From Elizabethkingia miricola (GTDB lineage Bacteria > Bacteroidota > Bacteroidia > Flavobacteriales > Weeksellaceae), in assembly GCF_001675285.1 (NCBI RefSeq), contig NZ_LSGQ01000004.1, positions 182,944 to 246,943 of the forward strand: a stretch of 64,000 nucleotides of DNA. The letters run 5' to 3'. Each line of letters begins with the position of its first letter. Position 1 is the first letter of the stretch. The notes under the pieces are model-generated. The model was not told the origin of the DNA, did no database searches, and saw nothing but the letters and a program-made list of their open reading frames with translations. Positions 20,038-29,151 of this stretch are shown one piece after another. The translations under genes and the position numbers were made by a program.

Positions 20038-21531
20038 ATGAAATTTAAAACGCAAACAGCCAGCTTTCTGGGGTTGATACTACTTCTTGCCAACACAGCA
20101 TGCCGCAGTACCGATAACACACTAGACACTAACACTACTAACAATAGGCAGGTAAGTGTAAAAATGAATCTTTCAGGTAGTGAAGATGACATTGAAACAT
20201 CTGAAAAGCTGGCTTCTGTTAAGAATAATCTGGTTTTTACAGGAATACAAACGCAGACAATTCCGTATGATAATAATTATTCCATTACCGCTACCCTTGT
20301 TCCGGTTAAAGCAGCTATTTCTGGCACAGCTGCTCTAAATCCCATGGCAGCAGTTACAGAGCTAAAATCCGGAATAAGATATAAAGTATTGGTATATGAC
20401 AGTAATAATAAACTTGTAGATCAAAAAGAATTTGTATATAAACAGAATGAGACAGATGGCTTTCTGTTGGATGGCGGCAAGACCTATACTTTCGTTGCCT
20501 TTTCTGTAAACAGTACCAATGCTGCCGATACTCCGGCTGTAACCAACCCAAACGATTTCTCTACTGCAATGCTATCCAATATCAATAAGGATCTGATGTA
20601 TTTTAAAACAGTGAAAACAGTAACCGGAAACACTCCTAATACTCTCGATGTAGTTTTAAAACATCAGTTTACCAGAATTACAACCAATATAGATGCCAGT
20701 CAGGTAGAGAGTACCGGAATTATTACAAGGGTAAATAATCCTGTGTTTTCAGGAGGTAACGCCTCCGCACAACTTGCTTTGAGCAATGATACTCAGCTTT
20801 CTTATACCGGAAGCAATACGACCTCTTTTAATTTTCCCAATATTAACCAGTCCAAAATTACAAGCGACCCTGCCATCATAATAGGCAATACACCAAATGG
20901 TGCTTCACTAAATATTGGAAACCTTATTATTGACGGGACTTCTAAAAACAATGTTCTATTCAGTAATCTTAAAATTACACCAAGGTCACAGTATAATCTG
21001 AATCTGAAGCTTACTCCCTGTACCCAATTCAATATGAACCCCACTCCTTTTGATCAGGATGCATCGCTACCTAATAATAGTAAATACTTTGGCTTTAATG
21101 GTATTCCGGACCGGTTTATTGTAGATTTTACTTATGTAGACAATTCATTCAGTTTTATTGTAAACAATACCAGAATCACCGCTGATGAAATTCAGTTTGA
21201 CAACCAATCAGGAACAATTAATATTCAGTTTCCCGATGGAGCTAAATGGGGACAATCCGGAGGTATCCCTGCTATTTATAATATAGCAGCAAATTCTCCC
21301 ACAGCTCCGGTTATCAGAGTTGTAATTGACCGAAACGGAAACACTGCATTCTACGGTAAAAGGCAATCCGGTGATTTGGTTCTACAGCCCCTAACCTATA
21401 CCGGAAGTGGTGGAATAAAAAAAATAAACTGGACATCGGGATATAATGAGGTATATATTACTCAGGTAGCTTCCGGCCCAACCCGAATTAAAGGTACCGG
21501 CTATGGAAAACAAAATACAACATGTCCATAA
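20038..21531 (+). CDS. Fimbrillin-like lipoprotein
   Basis: A 497-aa SPII lipoprotein (LLLANTAC, Cys about 22) with a long strand-rich body. The N-terminal third has RYKVLVYDSNNKLVDQKEF and a GGKTYTFVAFS segment, typical of Mfa/FimA-family fimbrillins and FimB-like anchors of Bacteroidetes. A repetitive middle (GNTPNGASLNIGNLIIDG) and a strand-rich end follow. Such proteins build or decorate surface fimbriae after lipidation and cleavage. No obvious chaperone or cleavage partner lies nearby. It is preceded by peptide A and followed by its own terminator. Confidence 0.7.
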   Translation: MKFKTQTASFLGLILLLANTACRSTDNTLDTNTTNNRQVSVKMNLSGSEDDIETSEKLASVKNNLVFTGIQTQTIPYDNNYSITATLVPVKAAISGTAALNPMAAVTELKSGIRYKVLVYDSNNKLVDQKEFVYKQNETDGFLLDGGKTYTFVAFSVNSTNAADTPAVTNPNDFSTAMLSNINKDLMYFKTVKTVTGNTPNTLDVVLKHQFTRITTNIDASQVESTGIITRVNNPVFSGGNASAQLALSNDTQLSYTGSNTTSFNFPNINQSKITSDPAIIIGNTPNGASLNIGNLIIDGTSKNNVLFSNLKITPRSQYNLNLKLTPCTQFNMNPTPFDQDASLPNNSKYFGFNGIPDRFIVDFTYVDNSFSFIVNNTRITADEIQFDNQSGTINIQFPDGAKWGQSGGIPAIYNIAANSPTAPVIRVVIDRNGNTAFYGKRQSGDLVLQPLTYTGSGGIKKINWTSGYNEVYITQVASGPTRIKGTGYGKQNTTCP

Positions 21532-21591
21532 TTTAAACAGTCCCAAAACGCATAAAGTTCATTTGTTTGTAAAAACTGCTGACAGTTTTCC

Positions 21592-21619
21592 GGAGGATTT
21601 TAATAAATCCTCCGTTTTA
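21592..21619 (+). terminator. Terminator of the fimbrillin-like gene
   Basis: 9-bp stem GGAGGATTT / AAATCCTCC with a 4-nt loop and GTTTTAT tail. It separates the gene from the hairpin module that follows, so that module is a separate transcription unit. Confidence 0.8.
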
Positions 21620-21655
21620 TAATTTAGAATAGTATAAAAATTCATAAATTACACC

Positions 21656-21691
21656 AGTTATACATGCTATAACTACTATTAGTTTTCAAAT
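21656..21691 (+). repeat. 36-nt hairpin module, copy 2
   Basis: Identical 36 nt to 19402-19437 with the hairpin GTTATA-CATGC-TATAAC, in the same orientation. It lies after the fimbrillin terminator and before an independent terminator. The two copies bracket peptide A and the fimbrillin-like gene. Confidence 0.75.
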
Positions 21692-21692
21692 C

Positions 21693-21722
21693 GAAGCCCT
21701 GTAAATTACAGGGCTTCTTTTA
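21693..21722 (+). terminator. Rho-independent terminator after module copy 2
   Basis: 12-bp stem GAAGCCCTGTAA / TTACAGGGCTTC followed by TTTTATT. The stem sequence differs wholly from that after copy 1, while the 36 nt before it are identical. Confidence 0.85.
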
Positions 21723-21783
21723 TTATAAAACAAAATTTAGATTCAGGGCTATCCTAAAAAATATCTTTTATATCAATATATGC

Positions 21784-23373
21784 TTATTTCCTACTTCGCT
21801 CCGTATTTTTCTCCTGCTTCAGGCAATTAATAAACTGAGATGGTGACATACCCGTTTCGGTCTTAAAAACACTTCCGAATTGACTATGGGTAGGAAAACC
21901 ACACTCTTCTGCCAGATATCCTATTTTATAATTCAGATATTCGGGATGGTTTTTCAGTTTTCCTACAATATAATTAATCCGGTTTCTGTTGATATACTGA
22001 CTAAAGTCTGAATCTCTATGCGTTTTAATAATATAGCTAAGGTAAGTTGTATTGGTTTTTAACAAAACCGCCATTTTAGGCAGCGTAATTCCCTTGGTGA
22101 TATATTGTTCAGTTTTCTCGAATTTATCCAGTCTTCTGAGTAAAACAGCTTCCGTATTGGGGTCTTTTATTACCATAGCCCCTTCGGTTACTTTCTTCCT
22201 CTTTTCCGTATGTGCAACTGTTACAGGTTCTTTGGACTGCTTTAGTCGGGAAAGTGTATTGAGCAGCTTTGATCTTAATCTTATCTTACGTTTGTATAGA
22301 TATAAAAAGCTCAGGGCCAGAACTGTTACAATGACGAGGAGAATATTAATTTTCTTATTCTGATTAACTACTTTAGTCTCTTTTTTATCAATTTCATTCT
22401 TTGCCGCCCTTCTCGCCTGTTTAATCTTGTCTTTATAAAATTTGGTATAATAATCTATGTTCTGGTGCTGAAGTTCCTTATTCGTATCTATATTGCTCAA
22501 TAGTCGTTCCCTCACAATAAGTTCTTCATCATTTGTCAGTTTTTTTTTAACCGCAGTCTCAAAAGCCATATCAAACCAATGTTTACCTTCAGCCTTACTT
22601 CCTTCTTTTACAGCTATAATCGCCTTACTCAGATAATAACGGGGCAGTGATAGCAAGTGTTCGGCATCATAATAGTTTTCATAGATGTATTTAGCGTCCA
22701 ACAAAGCCTGTTTCGCTTTCATAATGTCGCCACATTTTATATAATCGTAGGCCAAGCCACTATAATTTGCAGCATTATTAATCCTCTGAGCGCTGATGCC
22801 TATATCTGCCTTACTGATGTGCTCTATTAGTTTTAATCTTTGCTGTATAGCTTTACAATAGTCTTCATCTTCTTCCAGATTAGTTATACAACGCTGATCA
22901 ATCATAAAGCCGGCAGGCATATACTTCTTTAGCTTTCCGGCCTCTCGCTTTGCCGTTAGCCAGCTCCTTTCCGCTTTTCCTGAAAATCCTACCTGAGCAT
23001 ACGCATCTGATAAATAAAAGTTAATAAAAAAACGTTCGTAGGTACTACCGCTTATCTGTGCATAATGGTCTCCTTTTTCCAATAGCTGAATAGCCTCTGC
23101 ATAACTATTTTTATCATACATAGCCTTTCCCATTTTTGCATAAGCTTTTGCCCGCTCTTCATCTGTTATAGCCAGGCGCAATATATTCTCTCCTACAGCG
23201 TAGGATTCGTTTTCATCAGTGTTTTTTGTCATGTAAAGATCCATAATTTCTTTACGTATGGGTTCTTCACCGGTGTACTGGGTGTAGGAAAAAAATGATA
23301 TACAGAAACATGTACTGGTAAAAAGCCGCCTGAATCTGCAGGGAATAAGTAAAGGATTTAACTCAAATACCAT
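21784..23373 (-). CDS. Membrane-anchored TPR/AraC transcriptional regulator
   Basis: A 529-aa protein starting at ATG 23373 (a GTG at 23418 would add 15 residues). Order: hydrophobic N-terminus (RRLFTSTCFCISFFSYTQ, signal-like), TPR-type helical repeats (about 65-290), a membrane helix (about 343-361, ILLVIVTVLALSFLYLY), then a cytoplasmic AraC HTH (about 420-520: LPKMAVLLKTNTTYLSYIIK, then IGYLAEECGFPTHSQFGSVF). It looks like a sensor that reads a periplasmic peptide or protein through TPRs. The convergent fimbrillin locus and nearby peptide B are its likely partners, by position only. Confidence 0.85.
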   Translation of the reverse strand: MVFELNPLLIPCRFRRLFTSTCFCISFFSYTQYTGEEPIRKEIMDLYMTKNTDENESYAVGENILRLAITDEERAKAYAKMGKAMYDKNSYAEAIQLLEKGDHYAQISGSTYERFFINFYLSDAYAQVGFSGKAERSWLTAKREAGKLKKYMPAGFMIDQRCITNLEEDEDYCKAIQQRLKLIEHISKADIGISAQRINNAANYSGLAYDYIKCGDIMKAKQALLDAKYIYENYYDAEHLLSLPRYYLSKAIIAVKEGSKAEGKHWFDMAFETAVKKKLTNDEELIVRERLLSNIDTNKELQHQNIDYYTKFYKDKIKQARRAAKNEIDKKETKVVNQNKKINILLVIVTVLALSFLYLYKRKIRLRSKLLNTLSRLKQSKEPVTVAHTEKRKKVTEGAMVIKDPNTEAVLLRRLDKFEKTEQYITKGITLPKMAVLLKTNTTYLSYIIKTHRDSDFSQYINRNRINYIVGKLKNHPEYLNYKIGYLAEECGFPTHSQFGSVFKTETGMSPSQFINCLKQEKNTERSRK

Positions 23374-23538
23374 TTTACGTAAAATGTAGAGTATAAATCC
23401 GGTTTTAAATACAATCACAAAAAGAAATCAATTGATATTAATTTATAAATACTAAATAAATAAAATATTCATCTCTTTATATCTTAGATCACCAAATTGA
23501 ATAATCGGATTAAATCAGATATTTTTACTTTCAAGAAT

Positions 23539-23567
23539 GAACGGGCAAATATATTGCCCGTTCTTTT
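23539..23567 (+). terminator. Terminator-like hairpin
   Basis: 10-bp stem GAACGGGCAA / TTGCCCGTTC followed by TTTT. No gene on the plus strand ends before it. It may end an unannotated transcript or act as a structured site downstream of peptide B. Confidence 0.5.
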
Positions 23568-23608
23568 ACAAATACAAACAAATAACAAATTTCACAAATG
23601 AATAAATA

Positions 23609-23731
23609 ATGAGAAATTGTTTTTTTCCTTTACACGACAGAGATACACAGATCTGTCTGTTTATATTTCTGATTTGTTCAATCCTGATATACTGGAGGCA
23701 AGACAACATGGCAGTCGTCCTGATAAAATGA
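23609..23731 (+). CDS. Possible 40-aa single-helix membrane peptide
   Basis: A short open frame starting MRNCFFPLHDRDTQ, with one hydrophobic stretch (ICLFIFLICSILIYW) and a short polar tail. Size and shape fit a small membrane peptide, but there is no supporting neighbour, family or clear ribosome binding site. It may be chance. Confidence 0.2.
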   Translation: MRNCFFPLHDRDTQICLFIFLICSILIYWRQDNMAVVLIK

Positions 23732-23853
23732 ATAAAAATGTACTATACAGAATAGCCTTGTTAATTACTAATACACTATAACTATTGCAGATTGTCCCGC
23801 CTGCGGTCTGATCATAAAAATCTAAATAAGTATATTTTATTTAAGTTTCCGGT

Positions 23854-24024
23854 TTATGATACGTTCTTCATATTCTTTTGATAAGATCCGTTTGTATCAT
23901 TAACAATACGTACCGGACCAGAAGTTATACCATGCCCCATTCTTATTATAGTAACTTCTAATCTGGGGGGAATATATTCTTTCTTATTTTGAAAAGATTT
24001 TTTAATTTCATTTTCTTCTTTCAT
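23854..24024 (-). CDS. Short peptide B of the YxPP...GIxxG type
   Basis: A 56-aa peptide found by reading the minus strand. It starts MKEENEIKKSFQNKKEYIPP and continues RLEVTIIRMGHGITSGPVRI, ending in NVS. Aligned with peptide A (19811-20005) it shares Y-(V/I)-P-P-x-L-x(4)-I-x-M-x(2)-G-I-x(2)-G, so the two are related. The start is ATG 24024, preceded by an A-rich leader. It lies upstream of the TPR/AraC regulator on the same strand (481 bp gap). Palindromes GGGCAA...TTGCCC flank it on both sides (23543-23559, 24079-24092). Confidence 0.65.
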   Translation of the reverse strand: MKEENEIKKSFQNKKEYIPPRLEVTIIRMGHGITSGPVRIVNDTNGSYQKNMKNVS

Positions 24025-24078
24025 AGTAATTTAGTTTTAGTTAAAAAATAACTGAGTATCATCAAGTTTATGTGTAGG

Positions 24079-24092
24079 GGGCAAGTTTGCCC
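24079..24092. promoter_or_regulatory. Palindrome upstream of peptide B
   Basis: GGGCAA-GT-TTGCCC, 55 bp before the peptide B start. The hairpin at 23539-23563 repeats GGGCAA...TTGCCC. The remaining DNA to 24713 is AT-rich, with one MITE-end-like remnant (GGCCTGTTTAAACTTT, about 24296-24311) and no gene I can support. Confidence 0.3.
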
Positions 24093-24713
24093 AATCAATA
24101 CAGATTATAGCAAAGCTTTGGGATCGTCTCAAATCAGGCATTGAATCTCTGGTTTAAAATTAGGCCTCTGACGACTGAAAAAAAAGTGTTTGGGTATTGA
24201 GATTTTAAATCCGAATAAAAAAACACGTCAACAAACATTTAAATATCAACAACATATATAGTTTTATTTTATAATTAAAGTATGATGGAAGACAGGCCTG
24301 TTTAAACTTTATAACGCCACAACCAGCATTAAACCCTCTCCCGTATTCTACCCATTGAGGAAACATCCACATCATATAACGAAAGAAATATCTTAAAATT
24401 GTATATATCTGAATTTAAAATACAGATATCTGAATTACAAATCAAAAGTATCCGAAAACAGAAATAAAAGCATTTTTTCACACATTCATTTTCACTATCC
24501 ATTTTGCTTAACTGGATAACAATTTGCTATCTTTTTTAGACTCCAGAAAAGTCTATAACCGAATGTTAAATAAAAATTCATATTACATTCATTGATATTC
24601 TTTCAAAAAAACTGAATTTTACAAAAGTACTTTTTAAATAAGATACAATTGGTTAATGTCTTCTGTATATCAGCCTTAATTGGATATAACATAATTCAAT
24701 AAATTAAATAGAT

Positions 24714-25079
24714 ATGAAAAAAAAGATCTTTACAACTGTTCTGCTGTTTTGCTGCGTTATCGTGTGTATGGCAGCAGTAATAATGGCTAACCTGAACGGT
24801 AAATGGAGCGGTGTAATCCATACTCCGGATGGCAATTCTTTGGATGCTGTGTACAATTTTAACGTAGATGGTGAAAAACTTACAGGTGTTGTCAGCTCAC
24901 CTATGGGCGAAATAACTTTGGAAAATGGTAAAGTTAAAGACAACAACTTTTCATTTAGTGTAAATGTATCCGGCACTGATTACCCCCATACCGGTAAAGC
25001 TTATGCAGATTCATGTGCAGTAGATATAGACTTTGGTAGCGGTCAGAGTTCTCATGTTGTCCTGAAACGTGTAAAATAA
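24714..25079 (+). CDS. Small secreted beta-sandwich protein
   Basis: A 121-aa exported protein with an N-terminal hydrophobic signal (about residues 4-24, VLLFCCVIVCMAAVIM). The mature part opens NLNGKWSGVIHTPDGNSLDA and contains VDGEKLTGVVSSPMGEI, a pattern common in small Bacteroidetes proteins and in domains appended to glycoside hydrolases. It is about 95 residues of antiparallel strands with no catalytic motif. Function unknown. Alone on its strand with its own terminator. Confidence 0.72.
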   Translation: MKKKIFTTVLLFCCVIVCMAAVIMANLNGKWSGVIHTPDGNSLDAVYNFNVDGEKLTGVVSSPMGEITLENGKVKDNNFSFSVNVSGTDYPHTGKAYADSCAVDIDFGSGQSSHVVLKRVK

Positions 25080-25143
25080 GGAACAATTCACATACAGAAT
25101 TTTTTTTTGGTTATTATACATAATAATCGGCTTGATTATTAAA

Positions 25144-25170
25144 CTAAACCTCCTGTAACAGGAGGTTTAG
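25144..25170. terminator. Bidirectional terminator
   Basis: 12-bp stem CTAAACCTCCTG / CAGGAGGTTTAG with a 3-nt loop, between convergent genes ending at 25079 and 25220. Confidence 0.85.
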
Positions 25171-25219
25171 CCTTAGTATAGATATAGTTTAATTTAATAT
25201 CTCGATAGTTATTACCGCA

Positions 25220-26359
25220 TTACTTTCTTGGTATTTCCGGGCGTGGCATCTTGTAATAGCTACCCGAAATGCTTTCCAGAAAAGCAACCAATGCATCTAT
25301 TTCTTTTTCATTAAGCTTTAAAGGTTTTATCAGATGATCTGTTACCGGGAATTTAGGATCTGCCTTTTTCTCCTCCGGTGTAGGATTAATCATCTGCATT
25401 CCACTATTATATAAATTTACAATTCCATGAAGGTCATCCATAAGGCCATTGTGCATCCATGGCGCTGTATAAGCCAGATCTCTTAAAGAAGGTGTTTTAA
25501 ACTTTCCGGTATCATTCGGATCTTTGGTTATATTATACCTGCCCAGATCTTCATACTCCCTTTTATAATATGTTAATCCTATATTATGAAAGGATTCATC
25601 AGTCATATATTTTCCATAATGACAATTCATACATCCCGCTTTGGTTCGAAACACATGCATTCCGTAAATCTCTTTATCCGATAATGCTTTATAATCTCCC
25701 TTTATAAACTTATCCATTTTACTTGGCTGGCTTCTTATTGTACGCTGAAAAGTAGCCAATGCTTTAGCTATTTTATCAAATGTAATATGATCGCTCTGAT
25801 ATACCTCTCTGAAAAGTTTTCTGTATTCAGTATACTTAGCCAGTTTGGACGCCAGTCTTTCAGGTTCCATATTCATTTCATTATGTGCCGAAATTGGCCC
25901 TACAAGTTGCTCCTCTAATGTCTTCGCACGTCCGTCCCAAAAGAATGATTCCCGTTCCGCTATATTAAACAATGACTGTGTATTCCTTTTCCCTTGCAAA
26001 TGATCATTTCCTAAAGCTACTTCCTGACGATCTGCCCATCCCAGTTCAGGATTATGGCAGCTGCTGCATGATATCTGGCTGGAGGCTGATAATTTAGGAT
26101 CGAAAAAAAGCTTCTTACCAAGTACAACTTCCGGAAGCTCCTGTGTTTCGTAATAATTGGAGTCCTGCTCTATTGCTTCAAATTCCTTCCACTGTACACC
26201 AGGATCCACTACCGGTTTGGGCCAGTATTTTGAAGGCTGCTTATACTGCTCCACAACCTCTCCATAATCTACACTATACCGCTGTATAGTATACTGCATA
26301 AAGAAGAAAGACAACCCTCCTATCAGCAATATTAATTTGAGATCTGAAAATTTTCTCAT
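25220..26359 (-). CDS. Di-haem cytochrome c peroxidase family protein
   Basis: A 379-aa exported protein of the MauG/CcpA class. There are two CXXCH haem-c sites: CSSCH followed by NPELGWAD in the first domain, and CMNCH followed by YGKYM in the second. The N-terminus is a membrane anchor or signal (LILLIGGLSFFFMQY). I chose ATG 26359 rather than an in-frame GTG at 26380, because it avoids overlap with the previous gene. The family reduces peroxide or oxidises protein and metal substrates in the periplasm. It is the last gene of an operon with a TonB receptor, DUF4876 and DUF6850 proteins. Confidence 0.9.
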   Translation of the reverse strand: MRKFSDLKLILLIGGLSFFFMQYTIQRYSVDYGEVVEQYKQPSKYWPKPVVDPGVQWKEFEAIEQDSNYYETQELPEVVLGKKLFFDPKLSASSQISCSSCHNPELGWADRQEVALGNDHLQGKRNTQSLFNIAERESFFWDGRAKTLEEQLVGPISAHNEMNMEPERLASKLAKYTEYRKLFREVYQSDHITFDKIAKALATFQRTIRSQPSKMDKFIKGDYKALSDKEIYGMHVFRTKAGCMNCHYGKYMTDESFHNIGLTYYKREYEDLGRYNITKDPNDTGKFKTPSLRDLAYTAPWMHNGLMDDLHGIVNLYNSGMQMINPTPEEKKADPKFPVTDHLIKPLKLNEKEIDALVAFLESISGSYYKMPRPEIPRK

Positions 26360-26369
26360 TCTTTTAAAT

Positions 26370-27884
26370 TTAAAACACACTTCCTATAGTGGCTGCAAAC
26401 AGCATATTATTGCCATTTTTAAAACCATTGTATATCATTTTTCCGCCTACAAAAGCATTTTGGATAACAGGTAAGCTGAAATGAAAATTAATATCCAGTT
26501 TTGCCTGCCAGAAATTGGCCGACTGAAAGCTATAATTATCCTGCAGCATCTGATAGATCGCAGGTTTTGCAACATTACTAAAGAGCGCGTCTTTTTTATA
26601 GACCTCCGTAACAGAAAAACCAAGATTGGCAGAAAGTGCCAGTTGACTATTAAAAGTCTTCCACCACTGATAATCGGCACCAAAAACCATTTTATTCATG
26701 TTGACTGCTGATAACGGATTGTTGTATTTTTCCTTTTCCTGGATTATTCCAAAAAATGGAATTAGTGAAGATCTTTTATTCCGATGTTCTGTTTGCAAAA
26801 AGCCTTTAAATAATAAATTATTAATTCTGTGATTGTATCTTTCCGCAGATCCAATCTGTATATAGTTCCTGGAGTTATCATTTAGAAACAGATTCTCGGT
26901 CCCTTTCCTTTCTTTTGTATTTCCTTCAGCCATAAATCCCCAGAAGAACTTTCCGGCCGTAAAAAACTTCCCAATAGAAAAGCCAAGTTGCTGCTCGTCT
27001 ATTTTCGAAGCATTAAGATCTGTATACTCAGTAAGGTATTTGTCCAATTGGAATTTCCTGATACTCAGATTCAGATACCAATTTCGGCTGTTGGCATCAT
27101 ATATTTGTATTCCTCCGCCATAAGACCAGCCTTCATAATAAGCCTGACGAAGTTTTCCGGAAAGCAACTCATTGTAGTTTCCCAGCCCGCTCATATTATA
27201 GATCATTGGGAATCCCTGGCTATTCACAAAGCTCAGGTAATGCTTCTGTGTATACTTTTCTCCTTCCAGATATGCCCCTAGCCTAAATTTGTCCATTATA
27301 AGCTTATTACCACCTATTGCCAAGGCAATGTTCGCCGTAGTATTTTTCGGTCTGGGATCTATAGCTCTATAGCTCATACTGGCTCTGTAGCTCCCGGTTA
27401 CACCGATAGTATAGGCACCAAGCATTTTTGCATATCCCCCTGAAAAAGCATAGTTTTCAAACTTCATATCACCACCCACACTATCTGCTGCTACATAAGG
27501 ATAGATTACATCATAATCTGCATTTTCATTCCACAGCATCTTTTTATGTTTCCCGTTATTATAGGAAGCAGTACCCCATACCAGTGTTTTGTGATCTAGT
27601 AGTTGTGTTGTATGGGTTTCTGCTCCCCAAATACTCTTCCCCTTACCTTTTTGTTGAAGTTCGTAAGGTGTATTGGCATTCTCTGTGGACAGACTGAAAG
27701 TGGTGATACTGTATTTCCGCGCTCCCATATAGTTCGCAGGGTTTACATTCACCGTATTTTTCAGTAACCTTTCCGGGCTATATTCCTCATACACCTTTTG
27801 GACAATGGTATCATTACTCTGAGCACTGAGCTTTGTTCCCACCAGAAAAACAGACAATAAAAGCAGAGAAAGAGAATATTTCAT
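26370..27884 (-). CDS. DUF6850-type outer-membrane beta-barrel protein
   Basis: A 504-aa protein with a Sec signal peptide (MKYSLSLLLLSVFLVGTKLS, then AQS). The mature protein is rich in alternating-residue amphipathic strands, with aromatic girdles throughout, and ends in an aromatic residue (IGSVF), so it should be an outer-membrane barrel. Family naming rests on the gene context (TonB receptor - DUF4876 - this - di-haem peroxidase), which is a recurring Bacteroidetes set. Its molecular role is not known. It is 1 bp from the lipoprotein gene upstream. Confidence 0.78.
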   Translation of the reverse strand: MKYSLSLLLLSVFLVGTKLSAQSNDTIVQKVYEEYSPERLLKNTVNVNPANYMGARKYSITTFSLSTENANTPYELQQKGKGKSIWGAETHTTQLLDHKTLVWGTASYNNGKHKKMLWNENADYDVIYPYVAADSVGGDMKFENYAFSGGYAKMLGAYTIGVTGSYRASMSYRAIDPRPKNTTANIALAIGGNKLIMDKFRLGAYLEGEKYTQKHYLSFVNSQGFPMIYNMSGLGNYNELLSGKLRQAYYEGWSYGGGIQIYDANSRNWYLNLSIRKFQLDKYLTEYTDLNASKIDEQQLGFSIGKFFTAGKFFWGFMAEGNTKERKGTENLFLNDNSRNYIQIGSAERYNHRINNLLFKGFLQTEHRNKRSSLIPFFGIIQEKEKYNNPLSAVNMNKMVFGADYQWWKTFNSQLALSANLGFSVTEVYKKDALFSNVAKPAIYQMLQDNYSFQSANFWQAKLDINFHFSLPVIQNAFVGGKMIYNGFKNGNNMLFAATIGSVF

Positions 27885-27885
27885 T

Positions 27886-29127
27886 TTAATTGAATAATGA
27901 TGGTTTTACACCGTGGTCAAAGTCCACAGTAGAATTGTTGGTGTCTTTATAAATATTCTTACCATTTGCAGACTTCCCGATAATCTTTCTGCGAACAGAC
28001 TTTCCAAAACGATTCTGGTCTCCATCAAATGCTGCTACTGAAGTCCATCCCATGTCCAAAGCCGGAGATGTTACAATCCATTGGAAGGAATCTTTCACAC
28101 TAAGGTTTACCGCATCCGTTATCCATTCATTTGGAATTTTTATCCCGGTGCCATCCATAGGATAAGTATCTCCGCCAACCACAAGATTATAGGTATAAGA
28201 ATAAGTATTTTGGCTAACCAGAGCGTCATCAGTCATCCCTTTAGGCATACGGGCTAAAGCATAAGCATAATACCCCTGCGTATGGATAACCATTTTATTT
28301 CCATTATCCATATCATTATCAGTATACTTATAGTTTACATTAATCATTTTCGGCACCTGTGGATTATCAATATCATCTCCGCCTTTAAATATTTGGAAGT
28401 TCGCCTTAGTAAGATCTATAGATAATGGGTTGAACTCTTTATGGTTAATTGCATCTTCTGCGATAATAATAGATTCCCCCGGCTGTACAGGATAAGTATT
28501 ACCCGTTCCCGGGATTTTAATGATTGCTCCGGCAGTTAAGAAACTACCCACAAGATTCGGTTTATAATCCTGCTTTTCATTTGTCATAAAGCTGGATTGT
28601 ATCAAAAGCATACCGTCTGCATACAATACCTGATCGGTATTATTGGTAATCTTAAAATATTGATCTCCAAAATAGAATTGCCCTTCTGGTGTTTTGCTTC
28701 CGGTAAAGAATATCTCCTCTAAAATAAGATCATTACTCGTAGATTTCGGAGCAATAGTAATAGATTTACTCAGTTCATTTCCGTTTACCACAAGACCGGA
28801 TTGCACTCCGCCTATCTTTGTTTCAGCCACTCCGGAATCATCTGTATAGGATATCGTTCCTTCCACCGTTACATTATAAGTTCCCGCAGGAAGCACAACC
28901 TGCAGAGTGTTGGTATTCTTTAATTCCTTGCTGGTAGAGAATCCTGTATTCAGTTCTTTGAAACTAACTGTAAGCTGTTTATATTCTTTAACTTTAATAT
29001 TTTCAGGTGCTTTTAATTCAAGTTTCAGAGTAGTCTGCTGCTCCGAAAAATCACGATCGGAAGAACAGGCTGTAAAACCTGCTACAGCACACAATAGCAA
29101 TAGTGTTCTTAGTAAATGTTTTAGCAT
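27886..29127 (-). CDS. DUF4876-type lipoprotein
   Basis: A 413-aa SPII lipoprotein (LLCAVAGFTAC, Cys about 21). An Ig-like N-terminal part (LKAPENIKVKEYKQL to AGTYNVTVEGTISY, about 35-130) is followed by a larger domain with LILEEIFFTGSKTPEG and QYFKITNNTD (lamin-tail-like strands). The end carries SVRRKIIGKSANGKNIYKD. It is probably on the outer-membrane surface, working with the TonB receptor encoded just upstream (24 bp). No enzymatic motif seen. The substrate of the set is unknown; iron or a metal complex is inferred. Confidence 0.8.
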   Translation of the reverse strand: MLKHLLRTLLLLCAVAGFTACSSDRDFSEQQTTLKLELKAPENIKVKEYKQLTVSFKELNTGFSTSKELKNTNTLQVVLPAGTYNVTVEGTISYTDDSGVAETKIGGVQSGLVVNGNELSKSITIAPKSTSNDLILEEIFFTGSKTPEGQFYFGDQYFKITNNTDQVLYADGMLLIQSSFMTNEKQDYKPNLVGSFLTAGAIIKIPGTGNTYPVQPGESIIIAEDAINHKEFNPLSIDLTKANFQIFKGGDDIDNPQVPKMINVNYKYTDNDMDNGNKMVIHTQGYYAYALARMPKGMTDDALVSQNTYSYTYNLVVGGDTYPMDGTGIKIPNEWITDAVNLSVKDSFQWIVTSPALDMGWTSVAAFDGDQNRFGKSVRRKIIGKSANGKNIYKDTNNSTVDFDHGVKPSLFN

Positions 29128-29151
29128 AATTTTATGTTTAATTATATTGGT

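Noticed and set aside
24100..24713. Possible pseudogene or IS remnant between peptide B and the gene at 24714
   Set aside because: Only a short MITE-end-like match (GGCCTGTTTAAACTTT) is visible; no coding remnant in any frame that I can support.
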